This document shows, piece after piece, positions 30,669-40,066 of a stretch of 64,000 nucleotides of DNA (the first letter of the stretch is position 1; each line of letters opens with the position of its first letter). The stretch lies in contig NZ_CP132507.1 of NCBI RefSeq assembly GCF_032191775.1, positions 273,001-337,000 on the forward strand, in the 5' to 3' direction. The notes below the pieces were generated by a model. It was not told the DNA's origin. It did not search any database and worked only from the letters and a program-made list of their open reading frames with translations. The stretch is from Rhodoferax mekongensis. Lineage in GTDB: Bacteria > Pseudomonadota > Gammaproteobacteria > Burkholderiales > Burkholderiaceae_C. The position numbers and the translations under genes are program-made.

Positions 30669-32222
30669 TTAGGCGAAAGACTTCTTGAACGCAGCAATTG
30701 CGGCGTTCAACTCGGCTTCAGCATCCTTGTCCATGGCCTTGTCTGCTTCCAGCTTGGCCAACAGGGCAGCGTGCTTGTCCTTCAGGAAGGCATGCAGGCC
30801 GTGTTCGAACGCCAGAACCTTCTTCACTTCGATGTCGTCCATGAAACCCTTGTTCACGGCAAACAGCGTAGCGCCCATCAGGCTGATGGTCAGGGGGCTG
30901 TACTGGGCTTGCTTGAGCAATTCAGTCACGCGTGCGCCACGATCCAACTGCTTGCGGGTAGCTTCGTCCAAGTCGGAAGCGAACTGCGCGAACGCTGCCA
31001 GTTCACGGTACTGGGCCAAGTCGGTACGGATACCACCGGACAGGTTCTTCACCAGCTTGGTTTGCGCTGCGCCACCGACGCGGGACACGGAGATACCGGC
31101 GTTGATAGCGGGGCGGATACCGGCGTTGAACAACGAGGTTTCCAAGAAGATCTGACCGTCAGTGATGGAAATCACGTTGGTAGGAACGAAGGCAGACACG
31201 TCACCTGCTTGGGTTTCGATGATTGGCAATGCGGTCAAAGAACCAGTCTTGCCCTTCACAGCACCCTTGGTGAACGCTTCCACGTAGTCGGCGTTCACGC
31301 GAGCTGCGCGTTCCAGCAAACGGCTGTGGAGATAGAACACGTCGCCGGGGTAAGCTTCGCGGCCTGGAGGACGACGCAACAGCAAGGAAACCTGGCGATA
31401 GGCCACGGCTTGCTTGGACAAGTCGTCGTACACGATCAGGGCGTCTTCGCCACGGTCACGGAAGTACTCGCCCATGGTGCAGCCTGAGTAGGCAGACACG
31501 TACTGCATCGCTGCAGACTCAGAGGCAGTAGCAGCCACCACAATGGTGTACTCCATGGCACCGGCTTGTTCCAGTGCGCGCACCACGTTCTTGACAGAAG
31601 AAGCCTTCTGACCGATCGCTACGTACACGCAGGTCATGTTTTGACCCTTCTGGTTGATGATCGCGTCAATCGCCACGGCAGTCTTGCCGGTCTGACGGTC
31701 ACCGATGATCAATTCGCGCTGACCACGGCCGACGGGAACCATGGAGTCGATAGACTTCAGGCCGGTCTGCATAGGCTGGCTCACGGATTCGCGGGCGATC
31801 ACACCAGGTGCCACCTTTTCGATCACGTCAGTCATCTTGGCGTTGATAGGACCTTTGCCGTCGATAGGCTGACCCAGCGCGTTGACCACGCGGCCACGCA
31901 ACTCGGGACCCACGGGCACTTCCAGAATACGACCTGTGCATTTCACAGTGTCGCCTTCGGAGATGTGCTCATATTCACCCAAGATCACGGCACCCACGGA
32001 ATCACGTTCCAGGTTCAAAGCCAGACCGTAGGTGGGCAAGCCATCGCTACCGGCGGGGAATTCCAACATTTCGCCCTGCATCACGTCGGACAGACCGTGA
32101 ATACGGCAGATACCGTCGGTCACAGAGACCACGGTACCTTGGTTGCGGATGTCTGCGCTCGCGGACAAACCGTCAATGCGGCTCTTGATCAATTCAGAAA
32201 TTTCTGCGGGATTGAGTTGCAT
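30669..32222 (-). CDS. atpA: F1 ATP synthase alpha subunit
   Basis: The regulatory nucleotide-binding subunit, 517 residues, with Walker A GDRQTGKT, the arginine finger region in [13 protein letters not shown] and the C-terminal helical bundle. It sits between atpH and atpG in the usual order. Confidence 0.97.
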   Translation of the reverse strand: MQLNPAEISELIKSRIDGLSASADIRNQGTVVSVTDGICRIHGLSDVMQGEMLEFPAGSDGLPTYGLALNLERDSVGAVILGEYEHISEGDTVKCTGRILEVPVGPELRGRVVNALGQPIDGKGPINAKMTDVIEKVAPGVIARESVSQPMQTGLKSIDSMVPVGRGQRELIIGDRQTGKTAVAIDAIINQKGQNMTCVYVAIGQKASSVKNVVRALEQAGAMEYTIVVAATASESAAMQYVSAYSGCTMGEYFRDRGEDALIVYDDLSKQAVAYRQVSLLLRRPPGREAYPGDVFYLHSRLLERAARVNADYVEAFTKGAVKGKTGSLTALPIIETQAGDVSAFVPTNVISITDGQIFLETSLFNAGIRPAINAGISVSRVGGAAQTKLVKNLSGGIRTDLAQYRELAAFAQFASDLDEATRKQLDRGARVTELLKQAQYSPLTISLMGATLFAVNKGFMDDIEVKKVLAFEHGLHAFLKDKHAALLAKLEADKAMDKDAEAELNAAIAAFKKSFA

Positions 32223-32270
32223 GACTCTTTCCTTCTTTCTTTGGTTGGGCTGACAGCGAAAGGCTAAGCC

Positions 32271-32801
32271 TTACGCTGAAAGAGCCACTTTCATTTGTTC
32301 CAGACGGGCCTTGACGGATGTGTCAAGAACTTCGTCACCCACCACCACGCGGATCCCGCCGATCAATTCAGCGTCCAACTCAACGGAAAGGTTGAGCTTG
32401 CGGCCGAAACGCTTCTCGAGAGAAGCGGCGACTTCCGCCAATGCAGCTGCATCGATCGGGAAGGCGCTGTACACAACGGCATCAGAAAAGCCGCCTTGGG
32501 CGTTCTTCAGTGCACGGAACTGGGCTGCGATTTCCGGCAACGCTGCGAGGCGTCCGTTATCGATCACAGTGCGCAGGAAGTTCTTTCCCTGCTCAGGCAA
32601 TGCAGCCTTGATAACTCCGGCAACCAAGTCAAAAACTTGAGTGTTGGAGCTATTGGGGTTGCCGGCGAATTGCTGCAGTTGGCTGTTGCGCGCAACTTCA
32701 GCAAGTTCGTCCAGCCACACAGCTGCAGCGCTCAAGTCCGCTTGCGTAGCCTTGAACAAAGCTTCGGCGTAAGGCCTGGCGATGGTGGCAAGTTCAGCCA
32801 T
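32271..32801 (-). CDS. atpH: F1 ATP synthase delta subunit
   Basis: The 176-residue peripheral-stalk cap joining F1 to the b dimer. It has the N-terminal helical domain ([14 protein letters not shown]) and the C-terminal beta part ([23 protein letters not shown]), both characteristic. Confidence 0.95.
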   Translation of the reverse strand: MAELATIARPYAEALFKATQADLSAAAVWLDELAEVARNSQLQQFAGNPNSSNTQVFDLVAGVIKAALPEQGKNFLRTVIDNGRLAALPEIAAQFRALKNAQGGFSDAVVYSAFPIDAAALAEVAASLEKRFGRKLNLSVELDAELIGGIRVVVGDEVLDTSVKARLEQMKVALSA

Positions 32802-32810
32802 GTGATTCCC

Positions 32811-33281
32811 TTACAGCTCAGTCTTCAGGCGGGACAGCAGATCTGCGTGCACGCCAGCATTGACTTCCTTGCGCAGGATCTGCTCAGCACCTTTGACGGC
32901 AAGAGCGGCGACCTGTTCACGCAAAGCGTCCCGGGCCTTCACGGACTGCTGCTCGGCTTCAGCCTTTGCAGCGGCAATGATGCGGTTGCCTTCTTCCACG
33001 GCGCGAGCCTTGGCTTCTTCGACAATCGTCTGGGCACGGCGCTCGGCATCAGCCAAGCGGGTTGCAGTTTCATTGCGTGATGTAGCCAGTTCGGCTTCCA
33101 CGCGCTTGTTGGCGTTGGCGAGTTCCGCCTTGGCCTTGTCGGCGGCAGCAAGGCCGTCGGCGATCTTCTGTGCCCGCTCGTCCAGCGCTTTTGTGATCGG
33201 GGGCCACACGAATTTCATCGTGAACCACACCAGGATCGCAAAAACGATAGCCTGCAGGAACAGGGTAGCGTTAATGTTCAC
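32811..33281 (-). CDS. atpF: F0 ATP synthase b subunit
   Basis: A 156-residue peripheral stalk subunit: one N-terminal membrane segment ([19 protein letters not shown]) and a long charged Ala-rich coiled coil that dimerises. Confidence 0.95.
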   Translation of the reverse strand: MNINATLFLQAIVFAILVWFTMKFVWPPITKALDERAQKIADGLAAADKAKAELANANKRVEAELATSRNETATRLADAERRAQTIVEEAKARAVEEGNRIIAAAKAEAEQQSVKARDALREQVAALAVKGAEQILRKEVNAGVHADLLSRLKTEL

Positions 33282-33317
33282 GGTTTGATTCCTTCTCTAA
33301 CGTGAAGGGGCCGTTGA

Positions 33318-33575
<258 letters not shown>

Positions 33576-33626
33576 CTAAAAGTTAGTGGAAAAGAAAAAG
33601 AAAAACGAAACAGAGAAAAAGTTACA

Positions 33627-34506
33627 TCAATGTGCGTCGTGCGCTTGACCGGTATAGATCAGCGTCAACATCATAAAGATGAAGGCTTGCAAGGTGATCA
33701 CGAGGATGTGGAACAGGGTCCACACGGTTCCGGCGACGATGTGACCAATGGCCAAACCAACACCGGTTGCCGACAGCGCCCAGCCGCCACCCATCAGGGC
33801 AATCAACATGAACACCAACTCACCTGCAAACATGTTGCCGAACAACCGCATGCCATGAGAACACGGTTTTGGCAAGGTATTCGATCATCTGCATCAGGAA
33901 GTTCACGGGGTACAAAGCCCAGTGATCACCAAATGGCGCAGCAATCAGTTCGTGCGCCCAGCCACCCAGACCCTTGATCTTGATGTTGTAAACCAGGCAA
34001 ACAAACAAAACAGAGCAGGACAAGCCCAATGTGGTCGACAGATCAGCGGTGGGAACCACGCGCATGTAGTCTTTGAAGCCCATCGCAGGACCGGCACTGT
34101 GCCAGATGGCAGGAATCAGGTCGACCGGCAACATGTCCATGGCATTCATCAGGAAAATCCAGACAAACACGGTCAAAGCCAGCGGGGAGATCAACTTGCG
34201 ACTGGTGGCGTTGTGAATCACGCCCTTGGCCTGGTTCTCCACCATCTCGGACAGGATTTCTACAGCTGCCTGGAAGCGACCGGGAACTCCTGAAGTTGCC
34301 TTGCGGGCGGCACTCCACAAAAGGAAACATCCCAAAACACCCAGGACCACCGAGAAAAAGACGGAGTCCAGGTTGAACAGGCTGAAGTCAACAATGCTCG
34401 TTTGCTTGACGCTTTCGAAGTCAAAGTTTTTCTGCAAGTGCTGCAGGTGGTGCTGAATGTACTCACCAGCAGATGGGGCATGGGTTTCAGCGTGTTCAGA
34501 AGCCAT
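33627..34506 (-). pseudogene. atpB: F0 ATP synthase a subunit, frameshifted as read
   Basis: The proton-channel subunit, here broken by a single-base shift. The frame from ATG 34506 is normal through YLAKTV (about residue 215) and then reads out of frame to a stop at 33820. The remainder ([20 protein letters not shown] to TGQAHDAH) is intact in the next frame down to 33627. Removing one of the two adjacent A bases at 33860-33861 (plus strand) restores [13 protein letters not shown], the conserved sequence with the essential Arg. Total length without the extra base would be about 292 codons, normal for AtpB. Because the gene is needed for ATP synthase and both halves are perfectly conserved, a sequencing or assembly error is most likely, with a real recent mutation next. 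Confidence 0.9.
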
Positions 34507-34519
34507 ATGTCACCAAAAT

Positions 34520-35026
34520 TCAAAGGTTTACAGCGGGATGCCGGTGCTTGGATTGCAGCCACGCGGCTACCCAGTACACCTTCATCGTCACCACGAAGCC
34601 AACCACGAGGGCCAGCCAATTCAGCGCGGGAACCAGTTTGGGGGCCGCCAGCAGCAATGCCACCGTCAAAACCACCTTCACTGCTTCCCACACCACAAAA
34701 CTCAAAAAGGCCGCCCCTGAGTCCTTCAACAATGCTTGCCTGCGCAATCCGCGGGCCAACACCATGGCAGGAACAATCACAGCCAACGCTCCGTACGCCG
34801 CAGACATTCCTGCTGCACGACCGAAGCTCCAACCCGCAATCGCTGCAACCACCAAAGCGGTTGCAATCTGCATACCGATGACCCGCCAAGGGGATACCGG
34901 AGGGTTGCGCTGACGCCATTGCCGGGCTTCTTCAGCCGTCAGGGGCTTGAACTCCTCATCTGCCACCCCATCTGGGTTGTCAGAGTCTGCGGAAACAGGG
35001 GCTGCGTGCGTGTTTGTCATTGTCAA
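34520..35026 (-). CDS. atpI: ATP synthase subunit I
   Basis: A 168-residue membrane protein with four hydrophobic segments after a charged N-terminus, matching AtpI (UncI), which assists assembly of the c ring and in some species binds Mg2+. It is first in the operon. The gap to atpB is 13 bases. Confidence 0.9.
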   Translation of the reverse strand: MTMTNTHAAPVSADSDNPDGVADEEFKPLTAEEARQWRQRNPPVSPWRVIGMQIATALVVAAIAGWSFGRAAGMSAAYGALAVIVPAMVLARGLRRQALLKDSGAAFLSFVVWEAVKVVLTVALLLAAPKLVPALNWLALVVGFVVTMKVYWVAAWLQSKHRHPAVNL

Positions 35027-35068
35027 ATTAGCGCTCAGACTGCTACCCAGTTCAATGCACAGCCTCTG

Positions 35069-35099
35069 ATTATACGTAGAAACCCGCTTTCACCAGCAA
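35069..35099 (-). promoter_or_regulatory. Promoter of the atp operon
   Basis: A perfect -10 TATAAT (minus strand, 35069-35074) with TTGCTG (35094-35099) 19 bases upstream, at the upper end of allowed spacing. Transcription would start about 35 bases before the atpI start. Confidence 0.65.
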
Positions 35100-35156
35100 A
35101 TCCGCGAAATCCCCACAGCATCAGTTCTCTGTAAGGATGCGCAGTCAGGCGCCACG

Positions 35157-35214
35157 CAGGCAAAACCGCGGCGGCGATAATGCGCAAACACGGTTGCCTG
35201 GCGCTTTGTTACAG
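35157..35214. other. Imperfect inverted repeat between atpI and ybeD
   Basis: The arms GCAGGCAAAACCG and CGGTTGCCTGGC pair imperfectly around about 20 bases. It may be a terminator-like or regulatory structure between divergent genes; no T-run follows. I see nothing else in this 246-base gap apart from the atp promoter. Confidence 0.35.
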
Positions 35215-35272
35215 GCATCTATGACTGTGCTGTGACAGGCACGGCATGACCACTCATTTGAAAGGCGCATCC

Positions 35273-35575
35273 ATGGCCACCCCACCGACACCCGGCAACT
35301 TTCCGGAAATCTCACGCGCTGAATCCTTGATCGAGTACCCCTCCCAATTCCCCATCAAGGTGATGGGGCATAAGGTGGATGGATTGGTGCATGCCATCAC
35401 CATGATCGCCAAGGAATTCGACCCCGGCTTTGACGCGTCCACCATCGAATTGCGCGAGAGCAAGGGCGGCAACTACCTCGGCGTGACCATCACCATCACC
35501 ACCACCAGCCGCGAGCAACTCGATGAGCTGTACCGCACGCTGAGCACGCACCCCATGGTGAAAGTGGTGCTGTAA
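35273..35575 (+). CDS. ybeD: YbeD/DUF493-family protein
   Basis: A 100-residue protein from ATG 35273; an in-frame ATG at 35246 is an alternative. It matches the YbeD family ([19 protein letters not shown], then [33 protein letters not shown]), an ACT-like fold conserved beside lipB. The role is presumed regulatory or unknown. Four bases separate its stop from the GTG start of lipB. Confidence 0.9.
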   Translation: MATPPTPGNFPEISRAESLIEYPSQFPIKVMGHKVDGLVHAITMIAKEFDPGFDASTIELRESKGGNYLGVTITITTTSREQLDELYRTLSTHPMVKVVL

Positions 35576-35579
35576 AGCG

Positions 35580-36284
35580 GTGGACATCGACCTCCAGCAG
35601 CGTGGCCGGTTGGACTATGTGCCAACCTATGAAGCCATGCGAAGTTTTACCAACGAAAGAGACGTGGGGCCCTCGTCGGAAGTGCGCGACCAGCTATGGA
35701 TTTGTGAGCACCCTCCCGTTTTCACACAAGGCCTTGCAGGCAAGCCGGAGCACATTTTTATGCCCGGCGACACTCCGGTGGTGCAGACCAACCGGGGCGG
35801 ACAGGTGACCTACCACGGCCCCGGGCAGGTGATGGGCTACCCCATGATTGATCTCAAGCGCGCAGGCTATTTCGTCAAAGAATATGTGTACCGCATTGAA
35901 GAGGCGGTGATCAAAACGTTGTCCCATTTTGGCGTGACCGGGCACCGCGTCGCAGGTGCGCCCGGCATTTACGTGCGACTGGACGACCCCACCGGACACG
36001 CGCCCTTGGTGCAACGCCCACAGCACGGCGCCGCCACCCGCTCCGACCCGGATTTCACCGGGCTGGGCAAGATTTCGGCATTGGGAATCAAGGTCAGCCG
36101 CAACTGTACGTACCACGGTGTCGCGCTGAATGTGGCGATGGACCTGGAACCCTTCTCACGTATCAACCCTTGCGGCTATGCCAAGCTCCAAACGGTGGAC
36201 CTTTCTACAATCGGGGTCCAAGTCAGCTGGCAGGACGCCGCTGATGTTTTGGGCCACAAGCTCGCCACTTACCTTGCACCCTGA
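35580..36284 (+). CDS. lipB: Octanoyl-[acyl-carrier-protein] transferase
   Basis: LipB moves octanoate from acyl carrier protein to lipoyl domains, the first step of lipoate synthesis. The 234-residue product starts with GTG at 35580 ([20 protein letters not shown]). Family signatures: [20 protein letters not shown], the catalytic Lys region [18 protein letters not shown] and the acyl-accepting Cys in INPCGY. Codes with lipA in an operon. Confidence 0.95.
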   Translation: MDIDLQQRGRLDYVPTYEAMRSFTNERDVGPSSEVRDQLWICEHPPVFTQGLAGKPEHIFMPGDTPVVQTNRGGQVTYHGPGQVMGYPMIDLKRAGYFVKEYVYRIEEAVIKTLSHFGVTGHRVAGAPGIYVRLDDPTGHAPLVQRPQHGAATRSDPDFTGLGKISALGIKVSRNCTYHGVALNVAMDLEPFSRINPCGYAKLQTVDLSTIGVQVSWQDAADVLGHKLATYLAP

Positions 36285-36327
36285 GGGTGCCACCGGGGCA
36301 ACTGCCTCCCAGAACCTACGCCACACC

Positions 36328-37350
36328 ATGAGCCAAAGCGACACCACCCGCGATTCCAGCACCGCCAACCCCACCGTGCGCGAAGCCCAATCGACCGCGG
36401 ACTACAACCCCCTGGCCAAGCAAAAGGCCCAGGCGAAATTAGCGCGTATCCCGGTGAAGGTGCAGCAAGGTGAAGTACTGAAAAAGCCGGACTGGATCCG
36501 CGTCAAAGCCGGCAGCCCGACGACCCGCTTCTACGAAATCAAGGAGACACTGCGCGCCAACAAGCTGGTTACCGTTTGCGAGGAAGCCAGCTGCCCCAAC
36601 ATCGGCGAATGCTTCGGCAAGGGCACAGCCACTTTCATGATCATGGGTGACAAGTGCACCCGCCGCTGCCCCTTCTGCGATGTGGGCCACGGCCGCCCCG
36701 ACCCGCTGGATGTGAACGAGCCCGACAACCTGGCCAAGACGATTGCCCAGCTCAAGCTGAACTACGTGGTGATCACCAGCGTGGACCGCGATGACCTGCG
36801 CGACGGCGGTGCCGGCCACTTTGTGGAGTGCATCCGCAAAACGCGCGAACTGTCCCCCAAGACACAAATCGAAGTGCTGGTACCCGACTTCCGCGGCCGC
36901 GACGACCGCGCGCTCGAAATTCTGAAGGCCGCGCCGCCCGATGTGATGAACCACAACCTGGAAACCATTCCCCGCCTCTACAAGGAAGCGCGCCCCGGGT
37001 CGGATTACCAATTTTCACTGAACCTGCTCAAGAAATTCAAGGCGCTGTTCCCCGACGTGCCCACGAAGAGCGGCTTGATGGTCGGCCTGGGCGAGACCGA
37101 CGAGGAAATTCTGGAAGTCATGCGCGATATGCGCGCCCACAACATCGAGATGCTGACCATTGGCCAGTACCTCGCCCCGAGCACCAGCCACCTGCCGGTG
37201 CGCCGCTATGTGCACCCCGACACCTTCAAGATGTTCGAAGAAGAGGCCTACAAAATGGGTTTCAAACACGCGGCGGTCGGCGCCATGGTGCGCTCCAGTT
37301 ACCACGCAGACGTGCAAGCCGGTCACGCCATGAGTGCACCCGCGGTCTGA
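36328..37350 (+). CDS. lipA: Lipoyl synthase
   Basis: Radical-SAM enzyme that inserts two sulfurs into octanoyl domains. The 340-residue product begins at 36328, 43 bases after lipB; the longer open frame overlaps lipB and is rejected. Two Fe-S sites are clear: [12 protein letters not shown] for the auxiliary cluster and CTRRCPFC for the SAM cluster. Later [11 protein letters not shown] and [10 protein letters not shown] complete the family pattern. Confidence 0.96.
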   Translation: MSQSDTTRDSSTANPTVREAQSTADYNPLAKQKAQAKLARIPVKVQQGEVLKKPDWIRVKAGSPTTRFYEIKETLRANKLVTVCEEASCPNIGECFGKGTATFMIMGDKCTRRCPFCDVGHGRPDPLDVNEPDNLAKTIAQLKLNYVVITSVDRDDLRDGGAGHFVECIRKTRELSPKTQIEVLVPDFRGRDDRALEILKAAPPDVMNHNLETIPRLYKEARPGSDYQFSLNLLKKFKALFPDVPTKSGLMVGLGETDEEILEVMRDMRAHNIEMLTIGQYLAPSTSHLPVRRYVHPDTFKMFEEEAYKMGFKHAAVGAMVRSSYHADVQAGHAMSAPAV

Positions 37351-37357
37351 ACCCAAA

Positions 37358-37415
37358 GCGCTACCAATTCAATAGCTGCTCGCGCACACGCACTGCGCGC
37401 TAGCAGCTATTTTTG
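37358..37415. repeat. Dispersed hairpin repeat, copy 4 (best preserved)
   Basis: GCGCTACCAATTC, AATAGCTGCTCGCGCA, CACGCAC, TGCGCGCTAGCAGCTATTTTT. AATAGCTGCT and AGCAGCTATT pair perfectly, extended by GCGCA/TGCGC with one small bulge, and a T5 tail follows, so RNA from the plus strand would form a terminator-like hairpin. It fills the gap between two convergent genes. Confidence 0.85.
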
Positions 37416-37417
37416 CT

Positions 37418-37912
37418 TCAAGGCTTGGCGTAGCCACTCTCCACCCAGGCCACTGCGCTGGCACGGCTCAGCTTGAAGGCAGGGGACACTTTGACCTGCG
37501 CCAACAGATCGTCACCTTCGTCACCTTCGTCACCTTCGTCACGGGCAGTCAGTGTGGCGCTAGGATTTTCGTCATCGGGTTCGATGTCCAGATAGACCCT
37601 CACCCGCCCCGCGCCAGCCGCCACTTCCAGACTCTGATGAAGGGTGGCGTGCAACTGCTGTTCGCTGCGGCGCACGAATTCACGCGCCGTTTTCACCAAG
37701 GTCAAAAAGGCACTCTGGTCCAGCGGCTTGGGGTTCTTTTTGTCGCGCCCCATGGTCCAGGGGCCGACCAGCGCGGGCTCCGAGGCACCGTTGGCCGTCA
37801 TCGCAACCGCCCATCCATCGTCGTCTTCGTTTTTCACCACGCGGGCCGTCCAGCCGTCGCTGATCCAGAGACGGGGCTCCTGGGTCTTCATGTCGGATTC
37901 GTTCAAGTTCAT
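37418..37912 (-). CDS. Hypothetical protein with acidic Asp-Glu-Gly repeat
   Basis: A 164-residue soluble protein with no recognised domain. The N-terminal half (LWISDGWTARVVKNEDDDGW, GPWTMGRDKKNPKPL) is a plausible beta-rich fold, with a helical stretch around LTLVKTAREFVRRSEQQL. A run of DEG units (about residues 125-135) comes from an in-frame 9-base tandem DNA repeat. The end is KLSRASAVAWVESGYAKP. It stands alone on its strand, facing lipA. Codon use resembles neighbours, so I treat it as real. Confidence 0.75.
   Translation of the reverse strand: MNLNESDMKTQEPRLWISDGWTARVVKNEDDDGWAVAMTANGASEPALVGPWTMGRDKKNPKPLDQSAFLTLVKTAREFVRRSEQQLHATLHQSLEVAAGAGRVRVYLDIEPDDENPSATLTARDEGDEGDEGDDLLAQVKVSPAFKLSRASAVAWVESGYAKP
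37510..37542. repeat. Nine-base tandem repeat inside a gene
   Basis: CGTCACCTT occurs three times in a row and then CGTCAC. On the minus strand it encodes Gly-Asp-Glu units. Because the unit is a multiple of three, copy-number change would not shift the frame. Confidence 0.9.
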
Positions 37913-38052
37913 GGCGTGGAGTATGCCGGGTGACCGACTCCAACCCCCGTGACATCGTCAGAAATCAGGGCATTCCGCTTCTGAATTTAAGCGCATAAAA
38001 AATGAACAACAATAGCGATCCCCAGTTGTCAATTTCACCCATCCAACACACC

Positions 38053-39099
38053 ATGTACCACGCAGCCTCTGACCGATACGACGGACGTGTCCCCTACCGC
38101 ACTTGCGGCAAAAGCGGCCTCAAACTTCCAGCGGTGTCGCTGGGCCTGTGGCACAACTTTGGCGACGCCACACCCTTCCAGACTCAGCGCGACATGCTGC
38201 GTACTGCCTTCGATTTGGGCATCACCCACTTTGATCTGGCCAACAACTACGGCCCCCCGTATGGCAGCGCGGAAACCAATTTCGGCGAACACCTGCGCCG
38301 CGACTTCATGCCCTACCGCGATGAGCTGATCATCTCCAGCAAGGCCGGCTACGACATGTGGCCTGGCCCTTATGGTCAGGGCGGCGGTTCGCGCAAATAC
38401 GTGCTCGCCAGCCTGGACCAGAGCTTGAAGCGCATGGGCCTGGAGTACGTGGATATCTTCTACAGCCACCGTTTTGACCCTGACACCCCGCTGGAAGAAA
38501 CCATGGGCGCGCTGGCCACCGCCGTGCAACAGGGCAAGGCCCTCTACGCCGGCATCAGCAGCTACTCCGGCACCAAAACCCGCGAAGCTGCAGCCATCTT
38601 GAAGAGCATGGGCGTGCCCATGCTGATTCACCAACCGTCGTACAGCCTGATGAACCGCTGGATAGAGGAAGACCTGCTGGACGCGCTGGATGAAACCGGC
38701 ATGGGCTGCATCGCCTTCAGCGCGCTGGCACAGGGCCTGCTAACCAACAAGTACCTCAACGGCGTGCCCGCAGACGCGCGCATCAACCGCCCCGGCGGTG
38801 GCTCCTTCAAGCAGGACCATTTGAGCGAGCAAAACCTCAAGCATGTGCGCGCCCTCAACGAGATAGCCCAAGCCCGCGGCCAGAGCCTGGCCCAGATGGC
38901 CACGGCGTGGGTGTTGCGCGATGCACGCGTCACCTCCGCGCTGATAGGCGCCAGCAAGCCCGAACAGATCGTGGACCTGGTGGGCGCCATGAGCCATCTG
39001 AACTTCAGCGCGGAAGAACTGGCTGCCATCGACAGCCACGCGGTGGACGGCGGCATCAACCTGTGGAAGCGCCCCTCCACTGACCAGCGACTGGCCTGA
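38053..39099 (+). CDS. Aldo/keto reductase, YghZ/L-glyceraldehyde-3-phosphate reductase type
   Basis: An NADPH-dependent aldo/keto reductase of 348 residues, start chosen at 38053 (MYHAASDRYDGRVPYRTCGK matches the YghZ N-terminus); ATG 38002 is an alternative adding 17 residues. The catalytic tetrad is visible as FDLANNYG (Asp, Tyr), SSKAGY (Lys) and FYSHRFDP (His). YghZ detoxifies methylglyoxal and reduces L-glyceraldehyde-3-phosphate. No neighbour suggests another substrate. Confidence 0.88.
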   Translation: MYHAASDRYDGRVPYRTCGKSGLKLPAVSLGLWHNFGDATPFQTQRDMLRTAFDLGITHFDLANNYGPPYGSAETNFGEHLRRDFMPYRDELIISSKAGYDMWPGPYGQGGGSRKYVLASLDQSLKRMGLEYVDIFYSHRFDPDTPLEETMGALATAVQQGKALYAGISSYSGTKTREAAAILKSMGVPMLIHQPSYSLMNRWIEEDLLDALDETGMGCIAFSALAQGLLTNKYLNGVPADARINRPGGGSFKQDHLSEQNLKHVRALNEIAQARGQSLAQMATAWVLRDARVTSALIGASKPEQIVDLVGAMSHLNFSAEELAAIDSHAVDGGINLWKRPSTDQRLA

Positions 39100-39145
39100 A
39101 CCGCATACCCCGGATTGCGAATAGGGTGCGGCTAAGCTTCAGCGA

Positions 39146-39991
39146 ATGAACGCCTCTCTTCTCGCGCTTGCCGCTATCGCCCTCTGGGGCAGCCTGGCCC
39201 CCTTGGGGGTTTCTCTGGGCCACGTGCCGCCATTTTTGCTCACGGGAGTGGGCCTGGTCATCGGCAGCGGGATCGGCCTGGTGCTATCGCGCGGGCGGGT
39301 AAGCGAATGGAAGGTGCCCGCCCCCACCTTGGCACTGGGGGTGTATGGGCTGTTCGGATTTCACTTTTTGCTGTTTATCGCCCTGCGCCATGCGCCGCCG
39401 GTCCAGGCCAATCTGGTGAATTACCTGTGGCCGTTGGGCATTGTGTTGATGGCACCGCTGTTTCTGCCCGGTATGCGTCTGCGTGCGCTGCACGTAGCCG
39501 CAGCCTTGCTGGGCTTTGCCGGTGCTGCGCTCGCCATATTGGGGGGCCGCGATGCGGGTAGCGACATGGGCGGATGGGCCTGGGGTTACCTGCCGGCCAT
39601 GGCCTCTGCATTCGTCTGGGCAAGTTATTCGCTAATGACGCGGCGGGTGCCGCCTTTCCCGAATGCGGCCATCGGCTTGTTCGGGCTGGTGTCGGGGCTG
39701 CTCTCGCTGCTGTGCCACGCGCTCCTGGAGCCATCCGTCACACTGAGTGCACACGATTGGCAGCTTCTGGCGGCGTTAGGCCTGGGCCCTTTGGGCGGCG
39801 CGTTTTACCTCTGGGATGCGGCGCTCAAACGCGGGGATGCTCGCACCATTGGCGTGTTGTCATTTCTAACGCCGCTGCTGTCCACCTTGGGCCTGCTCTG
39901 GATACGGGGCGAGTGGCCTAGCGCCAGTGTGGCGTTGGCTGCCGCGATGATCGTAGGGGCTGCTATTTTGGGTTCACGCGCCAAACCATGA
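39146..39991 (+). CDS. EamA/DMT-family transporter
   Basis: A 281-residue inner-membrane protein with about ten hydrophobic helices in two EamA repeats (each about 130 residues). The second starts near AWGYLPAMASAFVWASYSL. Such transporters move amino acids or small metabolites, often outward. The last residues and stop lie at the edge of repeat copy 5. Substrate unknown. Confidence 0.88.
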   Translation: MNASLLALAAIALWGSLAPLGVSLGHVPPFLLTGVGLVIGSGIGLVLSRGRVSEWKVPAPTLALGVYGLFGFHFLLFIALRHAPPVQANLVNYLWPLGIVLMAPLFLPGMRLRALHVAAALLGFAGAALAILGGRDAGSDMGGWAWGYLPAMASAFVWASYSLMTRRVPPFPNAAIGLFGLVSGLLSLLCHALLEPSVTLSAHDWQLLAALGLGPLGGAFYLWDAALKRGDARTIGVLSFLTPLLSTLGLLWIRGEWPSASVALAAAMIVGAAILGSRAKP

Positions 39992-40053
39992 TTCAATGAA
40001 ATGCGACGCTAGCGCCCATGGAATATGCGCGAGCAGCTATGAAAAACATAGCG
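39989..40053. repeat. Dispersed hairpin repeat, copy 5
   Basis: CGACGCTAGCGCCCATGGAA, then TATGCGCGAGCAGCTATGAA, then AAACATAGCGC, reverse orientation. It lies between the convergent DMT and ptsI genes, with A/T-rich flanks, and so may serve as a terminator for either. Confidence 0.75.
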
Positions 40054-40066
40054 CCGCGCACAGCAC

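Noticed and set aside
33840..33880. Programmed frameshift in atpB
   Set aside because: No slippery heptamer or stimulatory structure is visible at the shift, and atpB is not known to use recoding; error or mutation is simpler.
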